A DNA stretch of 64,000 bases from DATCJA01 sp963734635 (GTDB lineage: Bacteria; Acidobacteriota; Vicinamibacteria; Vicinamibacterales; UBA2999). Position 1 is the first letter of the stretch; each line of letters opens with the position of its first letter. Under the pieces are notes generated by a model. The model did not search any database, was not told where the DNA came from, and saw only the letters and a program-made list of their open reading frames with translations. Of this stretch, positions 25,258-34,831 are shown piece by piece. Both the position numbers and the translations under genes were made by a program. The stretch covers positions 1 to 64,000 of the forward strand of contig CAVTIA010000008.1 in assembly GCA_963734635.1 (NCBI GenBank), given 5' to 3'.

Positions 25258-28200
25258 TTAAGCGCCAGCCTCCACTCCCGCGTAATAGTCCTGCAACGAG
25301 CGCACAGAGAGTGTCTGCGCGCGCAGGGCCTTGATCGCGCTCACCGCAGCCGATGCTCCCGTGAGCGTCGTGATGCACGGGATTTGCGCCATCGTTGCGG
25401 CTCGTCTTACCGAACGGTCATCGAAGAACGAGTCACGGCCCAGAGGCGTGTTGATGACGAGGTCGATCTTGCGGTTGACGATCTGATCCGCGACGTTCGG
25501 ACGCCCCTCGTTGACCTTGTATACGACATCGACGTTGATGCCGTGGGCCCGCAGGAACGCTGCCGTCCCCCTCGTCGCGGTCAGCGCAAATCCAAGCTGC
25601 GCGAGATCGCGCCCAATCGGGAGCACCGTCTGCTTGTCGCTGTTGTTGACGCTGATGAAGACGCACCCTTCCTGCGGAAGCCGCTGGCCTGCGCCCATCA
25701 TCGCCTTGCCGAACGCGGCCCCGAAATTGTCGGCGCATCCCATGACCTCGCCCGTCGACTTCATCTCCGGACCGAGAATCGTATCGACGCCGGGGAACCG
25801 CACCCACGGAAAGACAGGGCTCTTGACGAAGACGCCGTGAACCTCGAGGTCTTCCACCAGGCCGAGGTCGACCAGCGTTCTTCCGGCGGCGACTCGCGCG
25901 GCAATCTTGGCCAGCGGCACGCCCGTCGCCTTCGAGATATACGGCACCGTGCGTGACGATCGAGGATTCACCTCGAGTACGTAGACGGTGTCGTCCTTGA
26001 TGGCGTACTGGATGTTCATCAAGCCGACAACCTTGAGTGCGCGGGCGATGCGGCGCGTGTAGTCGCGAATGGTCACCAGATGGCGCTCGGCCACCATGAA
26101 CGGCGGAACCACGCACGAACTGTCGCCCGAGTGGATGCCCGCTTCTTCGATGTGCTCCATGATGCCGCCGATGACCACTGCACCCGATGCATCCGCTACG
26201 GCATCGACATCGAACTCGAAAGCATCCTCGAGAAACCGATCGATCAGCACGGGCCGATCGTGTGACACGTCGACCGCACCGATCATGTAGCGATCGAGCG
26301 CGCCCGCGTCGAATACGATCGCCATGCCGCGTCCACCCAGCACGTACGACGGACGCACCACGACCGGATAGCCGACCCGCTCAGCCACCTCGCGCGCTTC
26401 CTCGCGCGAAATGGCAGTACCGCTGGACGGCTGAGGTACCCCGAGTTCCCACAGCAACTGCGAGAAACGCCGCCGATCTTCGGCGAGATCGATGGAATCG
26501 GGCGACGTCCCGAGCACGTCCACACCCGCATCCTGCAGCGCGAGCGCGAGCTTGAGGGGCGTCTGACCGCCAAACTGGACCACACAGGAAACACTGCCGC
26601 CGCCGCTGCGCTCGCGCTCGATGATGGACATGACGTCCTCGAACGTCAGCGGCTCGAAGTACAGACGGTCGGCTGTGTCGTAGTCGGTCGACACCGTCTC
26701 CGGATTGCAGTTGACCATCACCGTCTCGAAACCTTCCTCGCGGAACCCGAAGACGGCATGGCAGCAACAATAGTCGAACTCGATACCCTGGCCGATCCGG
26801 TTCGGCCCACTGCCGAGGATGACCACCTTCTTGTTGGTCGTAGGGTCGGCCTCGCACGCGTACTCGTACGTTCCGTACATGTACGGGGTGAACGACTCGA
26901 ATTCGGCAGCGCACGTGTCGATTCGCTTGTACGAGGTGACGAGCCCTTCCTCGACGCGCCGCTGCCGCACGAGCTCCTCTCCAACGCCGTGCACAGCGGC
27001 GATTTCCTGGTCGCTGAACCCGGTGCGCTTCAGCGTGCGCAGCAGGTCGGACGACATCTCGCGGAACTCGCCGAGCGCGGACATGCGCCGAAGCTCCTCG
27101 ATTTCCGCGAACTGCTGCAGGAACCAGCGATCGATCTTCGTCAGCTCGTGGATCGTGTCCACGCTCCAGCCGCGGCGCAGAGCGCGGAAGATCCCCCACA
27201 TTCGTAGATCAGTCGGGACCAGCAACCGCTTCCGCAGCGCCGTCTCGTCCTCGGTATCGTCGGAGTTGTCGTCTGGTCCGACCGGAAACAGGCTGCCGGA
27301 CTTGCCGAGCTCGAGCGACCGCACGGCCTTGAGGAACGCCTCCTTGAAGGTGCGCCCGATGGCCATCGCTTCCCCGACGGACTTCATCTGCGTTGTCAGC
27401 GTCCGATCCGCCTGCGGGAACTTCTCGAAGTTCCATCGGGGGAACTTGACGACCACGTAATCGATCGTGGGCTCGAAGGAGGCCGGGGTGAGGCGCGTGA
27501 TGTCGTTCGGAATCTCGTCCAGGTGGTAGCCAAGCGCCAGCTTCGCCGCAATCTTCGCAATCGGAAATCCCGTTGCCTTCGACGCGAGCGCCGACGACCT
27601 CGAGACGCGCGGATTCATTTCGATCGCAACGATCCGTCCGTTCTCCGGATTGATGGCAAACTGGATATTCGACCCGCCTGTCTCAACGCCGACCCGGCGG
27701 ATGATGCGGCGCGCCATGTCGCGCATGCGCTGATATTCCTTGTCCGTGAGGGTCAGCGCCGGCGCCACCGTGATGCTGTCGCCGGTGTGGACGCCCATGG
27801 GGTCGATGTTCTCGATCGAGCAGATCACGACGAAGTTGTCGGCGACGTCGCGCATCACCTCGAGTTCGAACTCCTTCCATCCGATCACCGACGCTTCCAC
27901 GAGAATCTCGTGCACCGGGCTGAGGTCGAGCCCGCGACCCGCCAGTTCGCGGAACTCCTCGACGTTGTAGGCGATGCCGCCGCCGACGCCGCCGAGAGTA
28001 AACGACGGCCGGATGATCGCCGGGAAGCCGACATCATCGACAACCGACAACGCCTCATCGATCGTTCTGGCGATGCCACTCGCCGGCACTTCGATGCCGA
28101 TCTCGCGCATGGCATCACGAAACTGCAGCCGATCCTCGGCAACCCGGATCGCCTCGATGGACGCCCCGATGAGCTGAATGCCGCGTTTGGCCAGCGCGCC

Positions 28201-28515
28201 CCGTTCGGCCAACGCAACCGCCAGGTTCAGCGCCGTCTGCCCTCCCACGGTCGGCAGCACCGCGTCCGGGCGCTCCTTCTCGATGATCGCCTCCGCCATT
28301 TCTGGCGTCAGCGGCTCGATGTAGGTTCGGTCCGCCATCTCCGGGTCGGTCATGATGGTGGCCGGGTTACTGTTGACGAGCACCACCTCGAGACCTTCGG
28401 CGCGGAGCGCCTTGCACGCCTGCGTACCCGAATAGTCGAACTCGCACGCCTGCCCGATCACAATCGGGCCCGAGCCGATCACGAGTACTCGCTTGATGTC
28501 AGTGCGTTTGGGCAT
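25258..28515 (-). CDS. carB: Carbamoyl-phosphate synthase, large subunit
   Basis: This 1085-residue enzyme synthesises carbamoyl phosphate from bicarbonate, ammonia and two ATP. It has two ATP-grasp halves: the first has VLVIGSGPIVIGQACEFDYSG (in parts, residues 8-28), GGQTALNLAV and EMNPRVSRSSALASKATGFP; the second has VVILGSGPNRIGQGIEFDY (about 560) and EVNPRSSRTVPYISKATGVP. It ends in an MGS-like allosteric domain (RAHGINVDVVYKVNEGRP, NTPLGRDSFFDDRSVRRAA). ATG 28515 (MPKRTDIKRVL) fits the family start; upstream in-frame codons overlap carA. All 3.2 kb read without a break. It lies 8 nt downstream of carA. It feeds pyrimidine and arginine synthesis. Confidence 0.97.
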   Translation of the reverse strand: MPKRTDIKRVLVIGSGPIVIGQACEFDYSGTQACKALRAEGLEVVLVNSNPATIMTDPEMADRTYIEPLTPEMAEAIIEKERPDAVLPTVGGQTALNLAVALAERGALAKRGIQLIGASIEAIRVAEDRLQFRDAMREIGIEVPASGIARTIDEALSVVDDVGFPAIIRPSFTLGGVGGGIAYNVEEFRELAGRGLDLSPVHEILVEASVIGWKEFELEVMRDVADNFVVICSIENIDPMGVHTGDSITVAPALTLTDKEYQRMRDMARRIIRRVGVETGGSNIQFAINPENGRIVAIEMNPRVSRSSALASKATGFPIAKIAAKLALGYHLDEIPNDITRLTPASFEPTIDYVVVKFPRWNFEKFPQADRTLTTQMKSVGEAMAIGRTFKEAFLKAVRSLELGKSGSLFPVGPDDNSDDTEDETALRKRLLVPTDLRMWGIFRALRRGWSVDTIHELTKIDRWFLQQFAEIEELRRMSALGEFREMSSDLLRTLKRTGFSDQEIAAVHGVGEELVRQRRVEEGLVTSYKRIDTCAAEFESFTPYMYGTYEYACEADPTTNKKVVILGSGPNRIGQGIEFDYCCCHAVFGFREEGFETVMVNCNPETVSTDYDTADRLYFEPLTFEDVMSIIERERSGGGSVSCVVQFGGQTPLKLALALQDAGVDVLGTSPDSIDLAEDRRRFSQLLWELGVPQPSSGTAISREEAREVAERVGYPVVVRPSYVLGGRGMAIVFDAGALDRYMIGAVDVSHDRPVLIDRFLEDAFEFDVDAVADASGAVVIGGIMEHIEEAGIHSGDSSCVVPPFMVAERHLVTIRDYTRRIARALKVVGLMNIQYAIKDDTVYVLEVNPRSSRTVPYISKATGVPLAKIAARVAAGRTLVDLGLVEDLEVHGVFVKSPVFPWVRFPGVDTILGPEMKSTGEVMGCADNFGAAFGKAMMGAGQRLPQEGCVFISVNNSDKQTVLPIGRDLAQLGFALTATRGTAAFLRAHGINVDVVYKVNEGRPNVADQIVNRKIDLVINTPLGRDSFFDDRSVRRAATMAQIPCITTLTGASAAVSAIKALRAQTLSVRSLQDYYAGVEAGA

Positions 28516-28523
28516 CAGAGCTG

Positions 28524-29663
28524 CTAGCTCTTCTCCATCGCGTCCAGGAACTGGCGAAAGAGGTAATCGGCGTCGTGCGGTCCCGGCGACGCCTCGGGAT
28601 GATACTGCACCGAGAAGATCGGCTTGGTCGTGTGGCAAAAACCTTCGACCGTGCCGTCGTAGAGATTCAGATGCGTGACGCGAACGTCGGCGGGCAGGGA
28701 GCCGGGATCGACGGCAAAGCCATGATTCTGCGACGTGATTTCCACCTTCCCGGAACTCAGCTCCTTCACCGGATGGTTCGCGCCACGGTGACCGAACTTC
28801 AGCTTGAACGTCTGGCCGCCGACTGCGAGGCCGAGGATCTGATGCCCCAGGCAGATGCCAAACATCGGGCGGTCCGTATTGACGAGCTGACGGACGTTAT
28901 CGATGGCATACGTGAGCGCCGCCGGGTCGCCGGGCCCGTTGCTGAGGAAAATGCCGTCAGGGTTTGACGCCAGGAGATCTCCTGCCGGCGCACCGGCGGG
29001 AAACACCTGCACGTCGCAGCCGTACGCATCGAGCCGCCGCAGGATGTTCCACTTCACACCGAAGTCGTAGGCGGCCACACGCAGTCGCCTCGACGCCCGG
29101 CGCGGCGGGGGCAAGCCGAATTCGGCATGGTCCGCGTCGCCTGCAGCCGACGCCCGATCGCGCCACGCATACGGGCTGTCGCAGGTCACGCCGCGAACGA
29201 GATCCGACCCTTCCATCTTCGGGATTGCGCGCGCTCGCGCGACGAGCTCGTCCGGATCCACCTGCCCCGTCGCAATGACCCCGCGCATGACGCCAGCCGA
29301 CCGGAGCACGCGCGTGAGCGATCGCGTGTCGATGTCGGCGATCGCGACGATATGGTGTGCGACGAGGTAGTCACGGAGTGTGCCTTCCGCGCGCCAGTTG
29401 CTGGCGAGCGGCGACTCTTCGCGCATCACGAACCCCGCGACACGTGGCCCCTGCGACTCGGCATCGCCCGACGCGACTCCGTAATTGCCGATCTGCGGCG
29501 CCGTCATCGTGACGATCTGCCCGGCGTACGACGGATCCGTGAGGACTTCCTGGTACCCGGTCATGCTCGTGTTGAACACGACCTCGCCGGACGTCTCACC
29601 CTGCGCGCCGGCCGCGACGCCGCGGTACCACGTGCCGTCTTCGAGTGCGAGTATCGCGTTCAC
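28524..29663 (-). CDS. carA: Carbamoyl-phosphate synthase, small subunit (glutaminase)
   Basis: This 379-residue subunit releases ammonia from glutamine for CarB. The N-terminal domain has LEDGTWYRGVAAG, EVVFNTSMTGYQEVLTDPSYAGQIV and IGNYGV. The class I glutamine amidotransferase domain has FLSNGPGDP (about 240), the nucleophile Cys in FGICLGHQIL (about 268) and the His/Glu pair in VQYHPEASPGPHD (about 352). GTG 29663 overlaps the stop of the upstream PEGA gene as GTGA, so the two are translationally coupled. carB follows after 8 nt. Confidence 0.96.
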   Translation of the reverse strand: MNAILALEDGTWYRGVAAGAQGETSGEVVFNTSMTGYQEVLTDPSYAGQIVTMTAPQIGNYGVASGDAESQGPRVAGFVMREESPLASNWRAEGTLRDYLVAHHIVAIADIDTRSLTRVLRSAGVMRGVIATGQVDPDELVARARAIPKMEGSDLVRGVTCDSPYAWRDRASAAGDADHAEFGLPPPRRASRRLRVAAYDFGVKWNILRRLDAYGCDVQVFPAGAPAGDLLASNPDGIFLSNGPGDPAALTYAIDNVRQLVNTDRPMFGICLGHQILGLAVGGQTFKLKFGHRGANHPVKELSSGKVEITSQNHGFAVDPGSLPADVRVTHLNLYDGTVEGFCHTTKPIFSVQYHPEASPGPHDADYLFRQFLDAMEKS

Positions 29664-30571
29664 TCGAGCGACGCTCCGATGCGCATGAACGCGCCCGCTT
29701 CCACGTTCACCGACGACCTCCACGTCTGGTGGCCCAGTAATTCCATCCGGATGAGCCGAGTGCCCGGCATCACATCGTTGACGGTGACCGGTGTCACCCC
29801 TACACGAATCTCGTCTACGAAGACCGTTGCACCAAGGGGCCGCGACACGAGCTCCAGCATGGCCGGCTTGTTTTGTGCGACAGGTCGAGCAGCCTGCGCA
29901 GGGGCAGGAGGCGCTTGCGCGCGCGAGGCCGCCGGCTCAGAACGCCGTGAGGGTGGCGGTTCGGACGCTCGCGATGAAGCCGGCGGCTGCGGCGGTCGCG
30001 CGGGTGCCGAATCGGAAGCTCGCGACGGTGCCGGGGCGGATGGCCGCGAGGGTGCCGACTCCGAGCTCTGAGCCAGCGCTGGCTCCGATGCCGCTGTCCG
30101 GTTCGGTGAATTCTGCGGGATATCAACCACCGGCGATTCAGCGACCGGAGTGGGAGGCTGCGGAGCCGGCGGCGTTGCCGGCGGCTGTGGGGCGGGTGGC
30201 TGTGGGGCACGAGGAACGCCGGCTGCCTGCACCGGCGGGGCCGGCGCCATGCGCTGGCCGGTTAGAAAACCGCTCACAAAGCCTGCAAGCAGACCGATCA
30301 CCAGCATGCCGGCCGCAATGCCCCGCGACGACGAAGAAGTTGAAGAAGCAATCGAGTCTTGCTGAAGCGGCGGCGCGACCTCGGTCTTGTCGGTGTCGCT
30401 GTGCAGTGGCAGATCGATCTCCGGCGCCGACTCTTTCGAATCCGTGCGCGGGTCGTACTGGAAACCGTGCCCTGTCAGTGGCGGAACTCCTCGACTGATG
30501 GTGTGGTTCAGGTGGTCGTGATTGTACGGGGATCGTAACACGTGAACTCGAGGCCCATCAATGCGATACAC
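29660..30571 (-). CDS. Single-pass membrane protein with Pro-rich linker and PEGA domain
   Basis: This protein of about 303 residues has a polar N-terminus, one membrane helix (GIAAGMLVIGLLAGFVSGFLTG), a 130-residue linker of Pro/Ala/Ser/Arg/Gln repeats, and a C-terminal PEGA domain (LELVSRPLGATVFVDEIRVG, VTPVTVNDVMPGTRLIRMEL). PEGA domains are beta-rich and are often found on cell-surface or kinase-associated proteins. The linker would span peptidoglycan. GTG 30571, with AGGGG upstream, is a plausible start; GTG 30595 is an alternative, and the true start is uncertain because the divergent bshC begins at 30627. Coupling to carA by a GTGA overlap is unexplained by function. Confidence 0.7.
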   Translation of the reverse strand: MYRIDGPRVHVLRSPYNHDHLNHTISRGVPPLTGHGFQYDPRTDSKESAPEIDLPLHSDTDKTEVAPPLQQDSIASSTSSSSRGIAAGMLVIGLLAGFVSGFLTGQRMAPAPPVQAAGVPRAPQPPAPQPPATPPAPQPPTPVAESPVVDIPQNSPNRTAASEPALAQSSESAPSRPSAPAPSRASDSAPARPPQPPASSRASEPPPSRRSEPAASRAQAPPAPAQAARPVAQNKPAMLELVSRPLGATVFVDEIRVGVTPVTVNDVMPGTRLIRMELLGHQTWRSSVNVEAGAFMRIGASLE

Positions 30572-30626
30572 GTCATGCCCCTGTTGCCTTGACACTCCGA
30601 GCGACGCTCTGAGACAGTAGCGTCCG

Positions 30627-32192
30627 GTGCTCCCGCAAACAGGGCTCCCGGGCACGGTGAGCCGTCTCCCCGTCGAGATTCGTCGCTTCCCGTGGATCAA
30701 ACGCCTGGCCGCCGATTACGCGTTCGAGTACGAGCGTGTCGCGGATTTCTTTGCCGGCAACCCGGCAGATCCCACTGCCTGGCGCGATGCCGTGCATCGG
30801 GCCCAGCAGCATCCGCGCGACCGTAGCGCGATAGCCGATGTCGTCCAGGCGCAACAGCGACGCCGGAACGCACCCTCGGACGCCGTTGCTGCCACAGCGC
30901 GCCTGCGCGACCCGAAAAGCGTCGCGATCGTCACAGGCCAGCAGGCGGGACTCTTTGGCGGTCCGTTGTTCACGCTGCTCAAGGCGCTGACGACGATTCA
31001 GCTGGCAGAGCGCGTTGCAGAAGACCATGGCATCCCGACGGTCGCGGTGTTCTGGATCGACGCGGAAGATCACGACTGGGACGAAGTTCGATCGTGCGGC
31101 GTGCTCGACAGCGACCTGAACTTCGCGGAGCTGACAATCGGTACTCCGCCAGATGCGGGACAGGGACCCGTGGCACGCGTGCGACTGGACGGCTCGGTGC
31201 ACGCCGCCCTCGACGAGTTTGCGGCGCTCGTGCAGGCAACCGAGTTCACACCGTCCATCCTCGCGGGATTGCGGGGCGCGTACCAGCCGGGTTCCGGCAT
31301 GGTCGAGGCGTTCGGCAAGTGGCTGGAATCCATTCTGGGTCCACGAGGTCTCGTGGTGTTCGACTCGTCCGATCCGGCAGCGAAACGGCTGGCGGCGCCA
31401 ATCTTTGCGCGGGAGATCGCACACGTGGGTGAAGCGTCGCGCCAGGCTGCCACAGCCGGAGCTGAACTGGTGAAGCGGGCGTATCACGCGCAGGTGACGC
31501 CGCAGGAGAACCAGGCCGCCTTGTTCCACCTCGACGGGTTGCGCGCGCCAATCCTGACCACAGATGCGGCCAAATGGGCAGACCGGGTTCGGACACACCC
31601 GGAGGAGTTCAGTCCCAACGTGCTGCTGCGACCGCTCGTGCAGGACACGTTGTTTCCAACGGTCGGATACGTGGCGGGACCGAACGAGCTCGGCTATCTC
31701 GCCCAGCTTCGAGGTGTGTACAAGGCGTTCGGCGTGCCGATGCCGCTCATGTACCAGCGCGCCACCGCGACGATCGTCGACTCGAACGTCATGCGATTCC
31801 TGGCGCGTCACGATTTGCGGCTCGAATCGCTGCGGCCCCAGGACGAGGGAACACTCAATCAACTGCTGGAAGCTCAGATCCCGCCGGCAGTGGCGATGTC
31901 GATGGATGAGGCGGTGCGCGCGGTCAGTGAGCGGATGGAGACGCTGGCTCGAACCGTGGTGCCCCTGGACCCTACCCTCGAGGGGGCGGCCCGATCGGCC
32001 GCGGGCCGCATGCAGGACGACCTGAAAAAGCTCCACGCAAAAATCGTCCAGGCAATGAAGCGCAAGGACGAGACCGTGCGCCGGCAATTCAAGAGTGCCC
32101 AGGCGCAGGCATTCCCCGGTGGCCACCCCCAGGAGCGGGCCCTTGGATTCGTTTACTTCCTGAATAAGGTACGGGACCGATCTGGTCGATAG
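30627..32192 (+). CDS. bshC: Bacillithiol biosynthesis cysteine-adding enzyme BshC
   Basis: This 521-residue protein fits BshC, which adds Cys to glucosaminyl-malate in the last step of bacillithiol synthesis. Visible motifs are IVTGQQAGLFGGPLFTLLKA (residues 101-120), FWIDAEDHDWDEV (about 143), SLRP-like VLLRPLVQDTLFPTVGYVAGPNEL (in parts, about 330-355) and a C-terminal coiled coil (MQDDLKKLHAKIVQAMKRKD). The start GTG 30627 is uncertain; GTG 30657 is also in frame. The other bacillithiol genes (bshA, bshB) are not in the window. It is adjacent to the penicillin-binding protein gene downstream (52 nt). Confidence 0.9.
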   Translation: MLPQTGLPGTVSRLPVEIRRFPWIKRLAADYAFEYERVADFFAGNPADPTAWRDAVHRAQQHPRDRSAIADVVQAQQRRRNAPSDAVAATARLRDPKSVAIVTGQQAGLFGGPLFTLLKALTTIQLAERVAEDHGIPTVAVFWIDAEDHDWDEVRSCGVLDSDLNFAELTIGTPPDAGQGPVARVRLDGSVHAALDEFAALVQATEFTPSILAGLRGAYQPGSGMVEAFGKWLESILGPRGLVVFDSSDPAAKRLAAPIFAREIAHVGEASRQAATAGAELVKRAYHAQVTPQENQAALFHLDGLRAPILTTDAAKWADRVRTHPEEFSPNVLLRPLVQDTLFPTVGYVAGPNELGYLAQLRGVYKAFGVPMPLMYQRATATIVDSNVMRFLARHDLRLESLRPQDEGTLNQLLEAQIPPAVAMSMDEAVRAVSERMETLARTVVPLDPTLEGAARSAAGRMQDDLKKLHAKIVQAMKRKDETVRRQFKSAQAQAFPGGHPQERALGFVYFLNKVRDRSGR

Positions 32193-32243
32193 ATTGATCG
32201 ACGGCCTGCCACTGGACCAAGGCATGCACTGGGTGATGACCAT

Positions 32244-34535
32244 TTGACGCGCGCGAGAAAGCCCCGGCCCCGCCCCCGGGGGCTGCAACATTCCCTGCTG
32301 GCCACTGCCGGTGTGGCTGTTCTCTCGGCGTTCACCCTGACTTATTACTACGTCACCTTCTCGCAACTGATCGACGCCCGCCTTCATGGCGAGCGCGAAC
32401 GCACGCTGCCCCGTGTGTATGCGCGGCCGCTGGTGCTCTGGAGCGGGCAGGCGTTGTCCCGCCAGGACCTCATTTCACGCCTGAACGATCTTGGGTACGC
32501 TCAACGCGACCAGGCCGACGCGCCCGGCGAGTTCAGCGTCGAGCGCGACGCGGTCGCGATCAAGCCGAGATCGAGCGATCTTGGCGATGACGTTGTCCGC
32601 GTGTCGTTCGGGGGCGGCGGCATCCGTCGTCTCGACGTGGGTCGCCAGCGCCCCGAGACGATTCAGCTCGACGCACCGCTCCTGACCGCGCTCATGAGCA
32701 GCGGCGGCCGGCAGAAGAGCCGCAACGTGCCGCTGTCGACCATCCCGAAGTACGTGCAGCAGGCGGTGCTCGCTATCGAGGACCAGGGCTTCTACTCGCA
32801 CCCCGGCATCAACCCCGTGCGGATTCTCGCGGCCGCCGCAGCCAACGTATTCGGCGACAACCCGAACCTCGTCGGCTACAGCACGATCACGCAGCAGCTC
32901 GCCCGGATGTTTTTTCTGTCGAACGAGTTCAATGCGGAGCTCTCGGCCGGAGAGCGATCCTACGGGCGCAAGCTGCGCGAGGCAGTGATGTCGCTCGTGC
33001 TCGAGCGGCACGCCTCCAAGGACGAAATCCTCGAACTCTACCTGAACGACATCTATCTCGGCCAGCGGGGTTCGTTTGCGATCCACGGCGTGGCTGAAGC
33101 GGCCCGCCTGTTCTTCGGCAAGGATGTCGCGAACATTTCGTTGAGCGAGGCCGCGCTCATCGCCGGCGTCATTCAGAGTCCGGCCACGCGATCGCCGTTT
33201 GCGCGTCAGGAACGCGCGGTCGAACGACGCAACGTGGTGCTCCAGGCGATGGCTGACGAGGGGTACATCTCGCGCGAGGCGGCTGATCTTGCGTCGCGCG
33301 ATCGGCTGCAGGTGGTCACGCGCGCAGTCGACAACGAGGCGCCGTACTTCGTCGACATGGTGAGCGAGCAGGTCGCGGAGGCGTTTCCGGGATTGACGGC
33401 CGAAGCCGGCCAGGTGGACGTCTACACGACCCTCGATCTCAATTTGCAGCGCACGGCGCTCGACGCGGTCCGCAACGGCCTCGCGAACGTGGACCGGCTG
33501 CTCGCGCGGAAGCGGCGGCCACAGTCCGCGCAAGCCGCACTCATTGCGGTTGACCCGCGCACCGGCGAGATTCTCGCCATGGTTGGCGGACGGTCGTACA
33601 ACGAGTCGCAATACAACCGGGCGGTCGCCGCACGCCGGCAACCCGGATCCGTGTTCAAGCCCTTCGTGTATCTCGCCGCATTCGAGCGTGGCGCCGCCGA
33701 AGGACGCACGGATCTCACGCCGGCATCGATGACCATCGATGAACCGTCGACGTTTTCATTCGACGATCAGGTCTGGGAACCGAGCAACTACGACGAATAC
33801 GACGGCGAGATCACATTCCGCCGCGCGCTGGCGATGTCGCGGAATCTTGCCACCATTCACGTCGGTGAGACGGTCGGATTCGATCGAGTAGCCGCGCTCT
33901 GGCGTCGCGTTGGTGTGGGCACGCCGCCGCAGGCGGTCCCTGCAATTACGCTCGGCGTGTTCGAGCTCACCCCGCTCGAAGTCGCGCAGGCGTACACGTT
34001 GTTCGTCAACGAAGGGAACGTTCGTCCACTGACGTCCATCCGGCACGTCCAAACCGCCAGAGGGGACATCCGCCCCAAGGATCCGACGCTGCACGACGCC
34101 GCGCGCGCGGACACCACGTTCCTCGTCACCAACATGTTGCGGAGCGTGCTCAACGAAGGCACCGGCATGGGGGCGCGGGCGGCCGGGTTCGCGCTCGACG
34201 CCGCCGGCAAGACGGGCACCACCAACGATTTGCGCGATGCGTGGTTCGTCGGCTTCACGCCCGAACTGCTCAGCGTGGTGTGGGTCGGGTTCGACGACAA
34301 TCACCCGCTGTCGTTAACGGGCACTCAGGCGGCGCTCCCAATCTGGACGGAGTTCATGAAGCGCGCGCTGGCCGGCCGGGCGAGCGTCGGGTTCGAGCCC
34401 CCTGGTGGCATCACGTTCGTCGACATCGACCGCGACACGGGTAAGCTCGCGCTTCCCGGCTGCCCGCGCGTCTACAACGAATCGTTCCTCTCGGGCACCG
34501 AGCCCACCGAATACTGCGAACTGCATCGGTGGTAG
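32244..34535 (+). CDS. Class A penicillin-binding protein (PBP1-type)
   Basis: This 763-residue bifunctional peptidoglycan synthase has a basic cytoplasmic tail, one membrane anchor (LLATAGVAVLSAFTLTYYYV), a UB2H-like domain, a GT51 glycosyltransferase (AIEDQGFYSHPGINPVRIL, STITQQLARMFFL, LNDIYLGQRG, SEAALIAGVIQSP) and a transpeptidase with SxxK in GSVFKPFVYL (about 471), SxN in SRNLATIH and KTGT in AGKTGTTNDLRDAWFVGF (about 653). This order fits the PBP1B group. The start is TTG 32244 at the only in-frame start near bshC. Every catalytic motif is intact. Confidence 0.92.
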   Translation: MTRARKPRPRPRGLQHSLLATAGVAVLSAFTLTYYYVTFSQLIDARLHGERERTLPRVYARPLVLWSGQALSRQDLISRLNDLGYAQRDQADAPGEFSVERDAVAIKPRSSDLGDDVVRVSFGGGGIRRLDVGRQRPETIQLDAPLLTALMSSGGRQKSRNVPLSTIPKYVQQAVLAIEDQGFYSHPGINPVRILAAAAANVFGDNPNLVGYSTITQQLARMFFLSNEFNAELSAGERSYGRKLREAVMSLVLERHASKDEILELYLNDIYLGQRGSFAIHGVAEAARLFFGKDVANISLSEAALIAGVIQSPATRSPFARQERAVERRNVVLQAMADEGYISREAADLASRDRLQVVTRAVDNEAPYFVDMVSEQVAEAFPGLTAEAGQVDVYTTLDLNLQRTALDAVRNGLANVDRLLARKRRPQSAQAALIAVDPRTGEILAMVGGRSYNESQYNRAVAARRQPGSVFKPFVYLAAFERGAAEGRTDLTPASMTIDEPSTFSFDDQVWEPSNYDEYDGEITFRRALAMSRNLATIHVGETVGFDRVAALWRRVGVGTPPQAVPAITLGVFELTPLEVAQAYTLFVNEGNVRPLTSIRHVQTARGDIRPKDPTLHDAARADTTFLVTNMLRSVLNEGTGMGARAAGFALDAAGKTGTTNDLRDAWFVGFTPELLSVVWVGFDDNHPLSLTGTQAALPIWTEFMKRALAGRASVGFEPPGGITFVDIDRDTGKLALPGCPRVYNESFLSGTEPTEYCELHRW

Positions 34536-34551
34536 ACCGAGAGGCAGCCAA

Positions 34552-34810
34552 GGACGGCACAGCGTGTCGGGGGTCAGCCGCCGGCGCTGCGCGCCGGAAA
34601 TCGACTTCCGCTTCGACGCTCTGTCGCAATCGCGGCGAGTAACTGCTGATTCACGCGCCATCCGTCACACGGCAAGAAGCGCCGGGTGTACTTCGAGCCA
34701 CGAGAACGCGAGGGCGGGACTCGCCGCGGAAACGGCGCTCCAGCCGATTTCCATGCTTCGCATTGCGTGCCGCTTGCGCAGGCGGCTGCCCCGACACGCT
34801 GTGACCGTCT
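34552..34810. mobile_element. MITE-like element B, copy 2 (259 bp)
   Basis: This is the same element as at 17981-18238, with ends GACGGCACAGCGTGTCGGGG and its inverse GACACGCTGTGACCGTC. By eye, internal blocks are nearly identical with scattered substitutions. Like copy 1 it lies between convergent genes, here the penicillin-binding protein gene and the FkbM pseudogene. It fills the 296-base gap, in which no gene is present. Confidence 0.78.
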
Positions 34811-34831
34811 TACAGCCGCCGGTTCGGTTTG

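Noticed and set aside
27523..28527. A 334-codon plus-strand open frame
   Set aside because: It is antisense to carB; composition and lack of motifs mark it as a shadow.
30573..32387. A 604-codon open frame on the minus strand
   Set aside because: It runs antisense through bshC and has Arg/His-rich composition without domains. bshC has clear motifs on the other strand.
32475..33641. A 388-codon minus-strand open frame
   Set aside because: It is a shadow of the penicillin-binding protein gene, which carries all catalytic motifs in frame.
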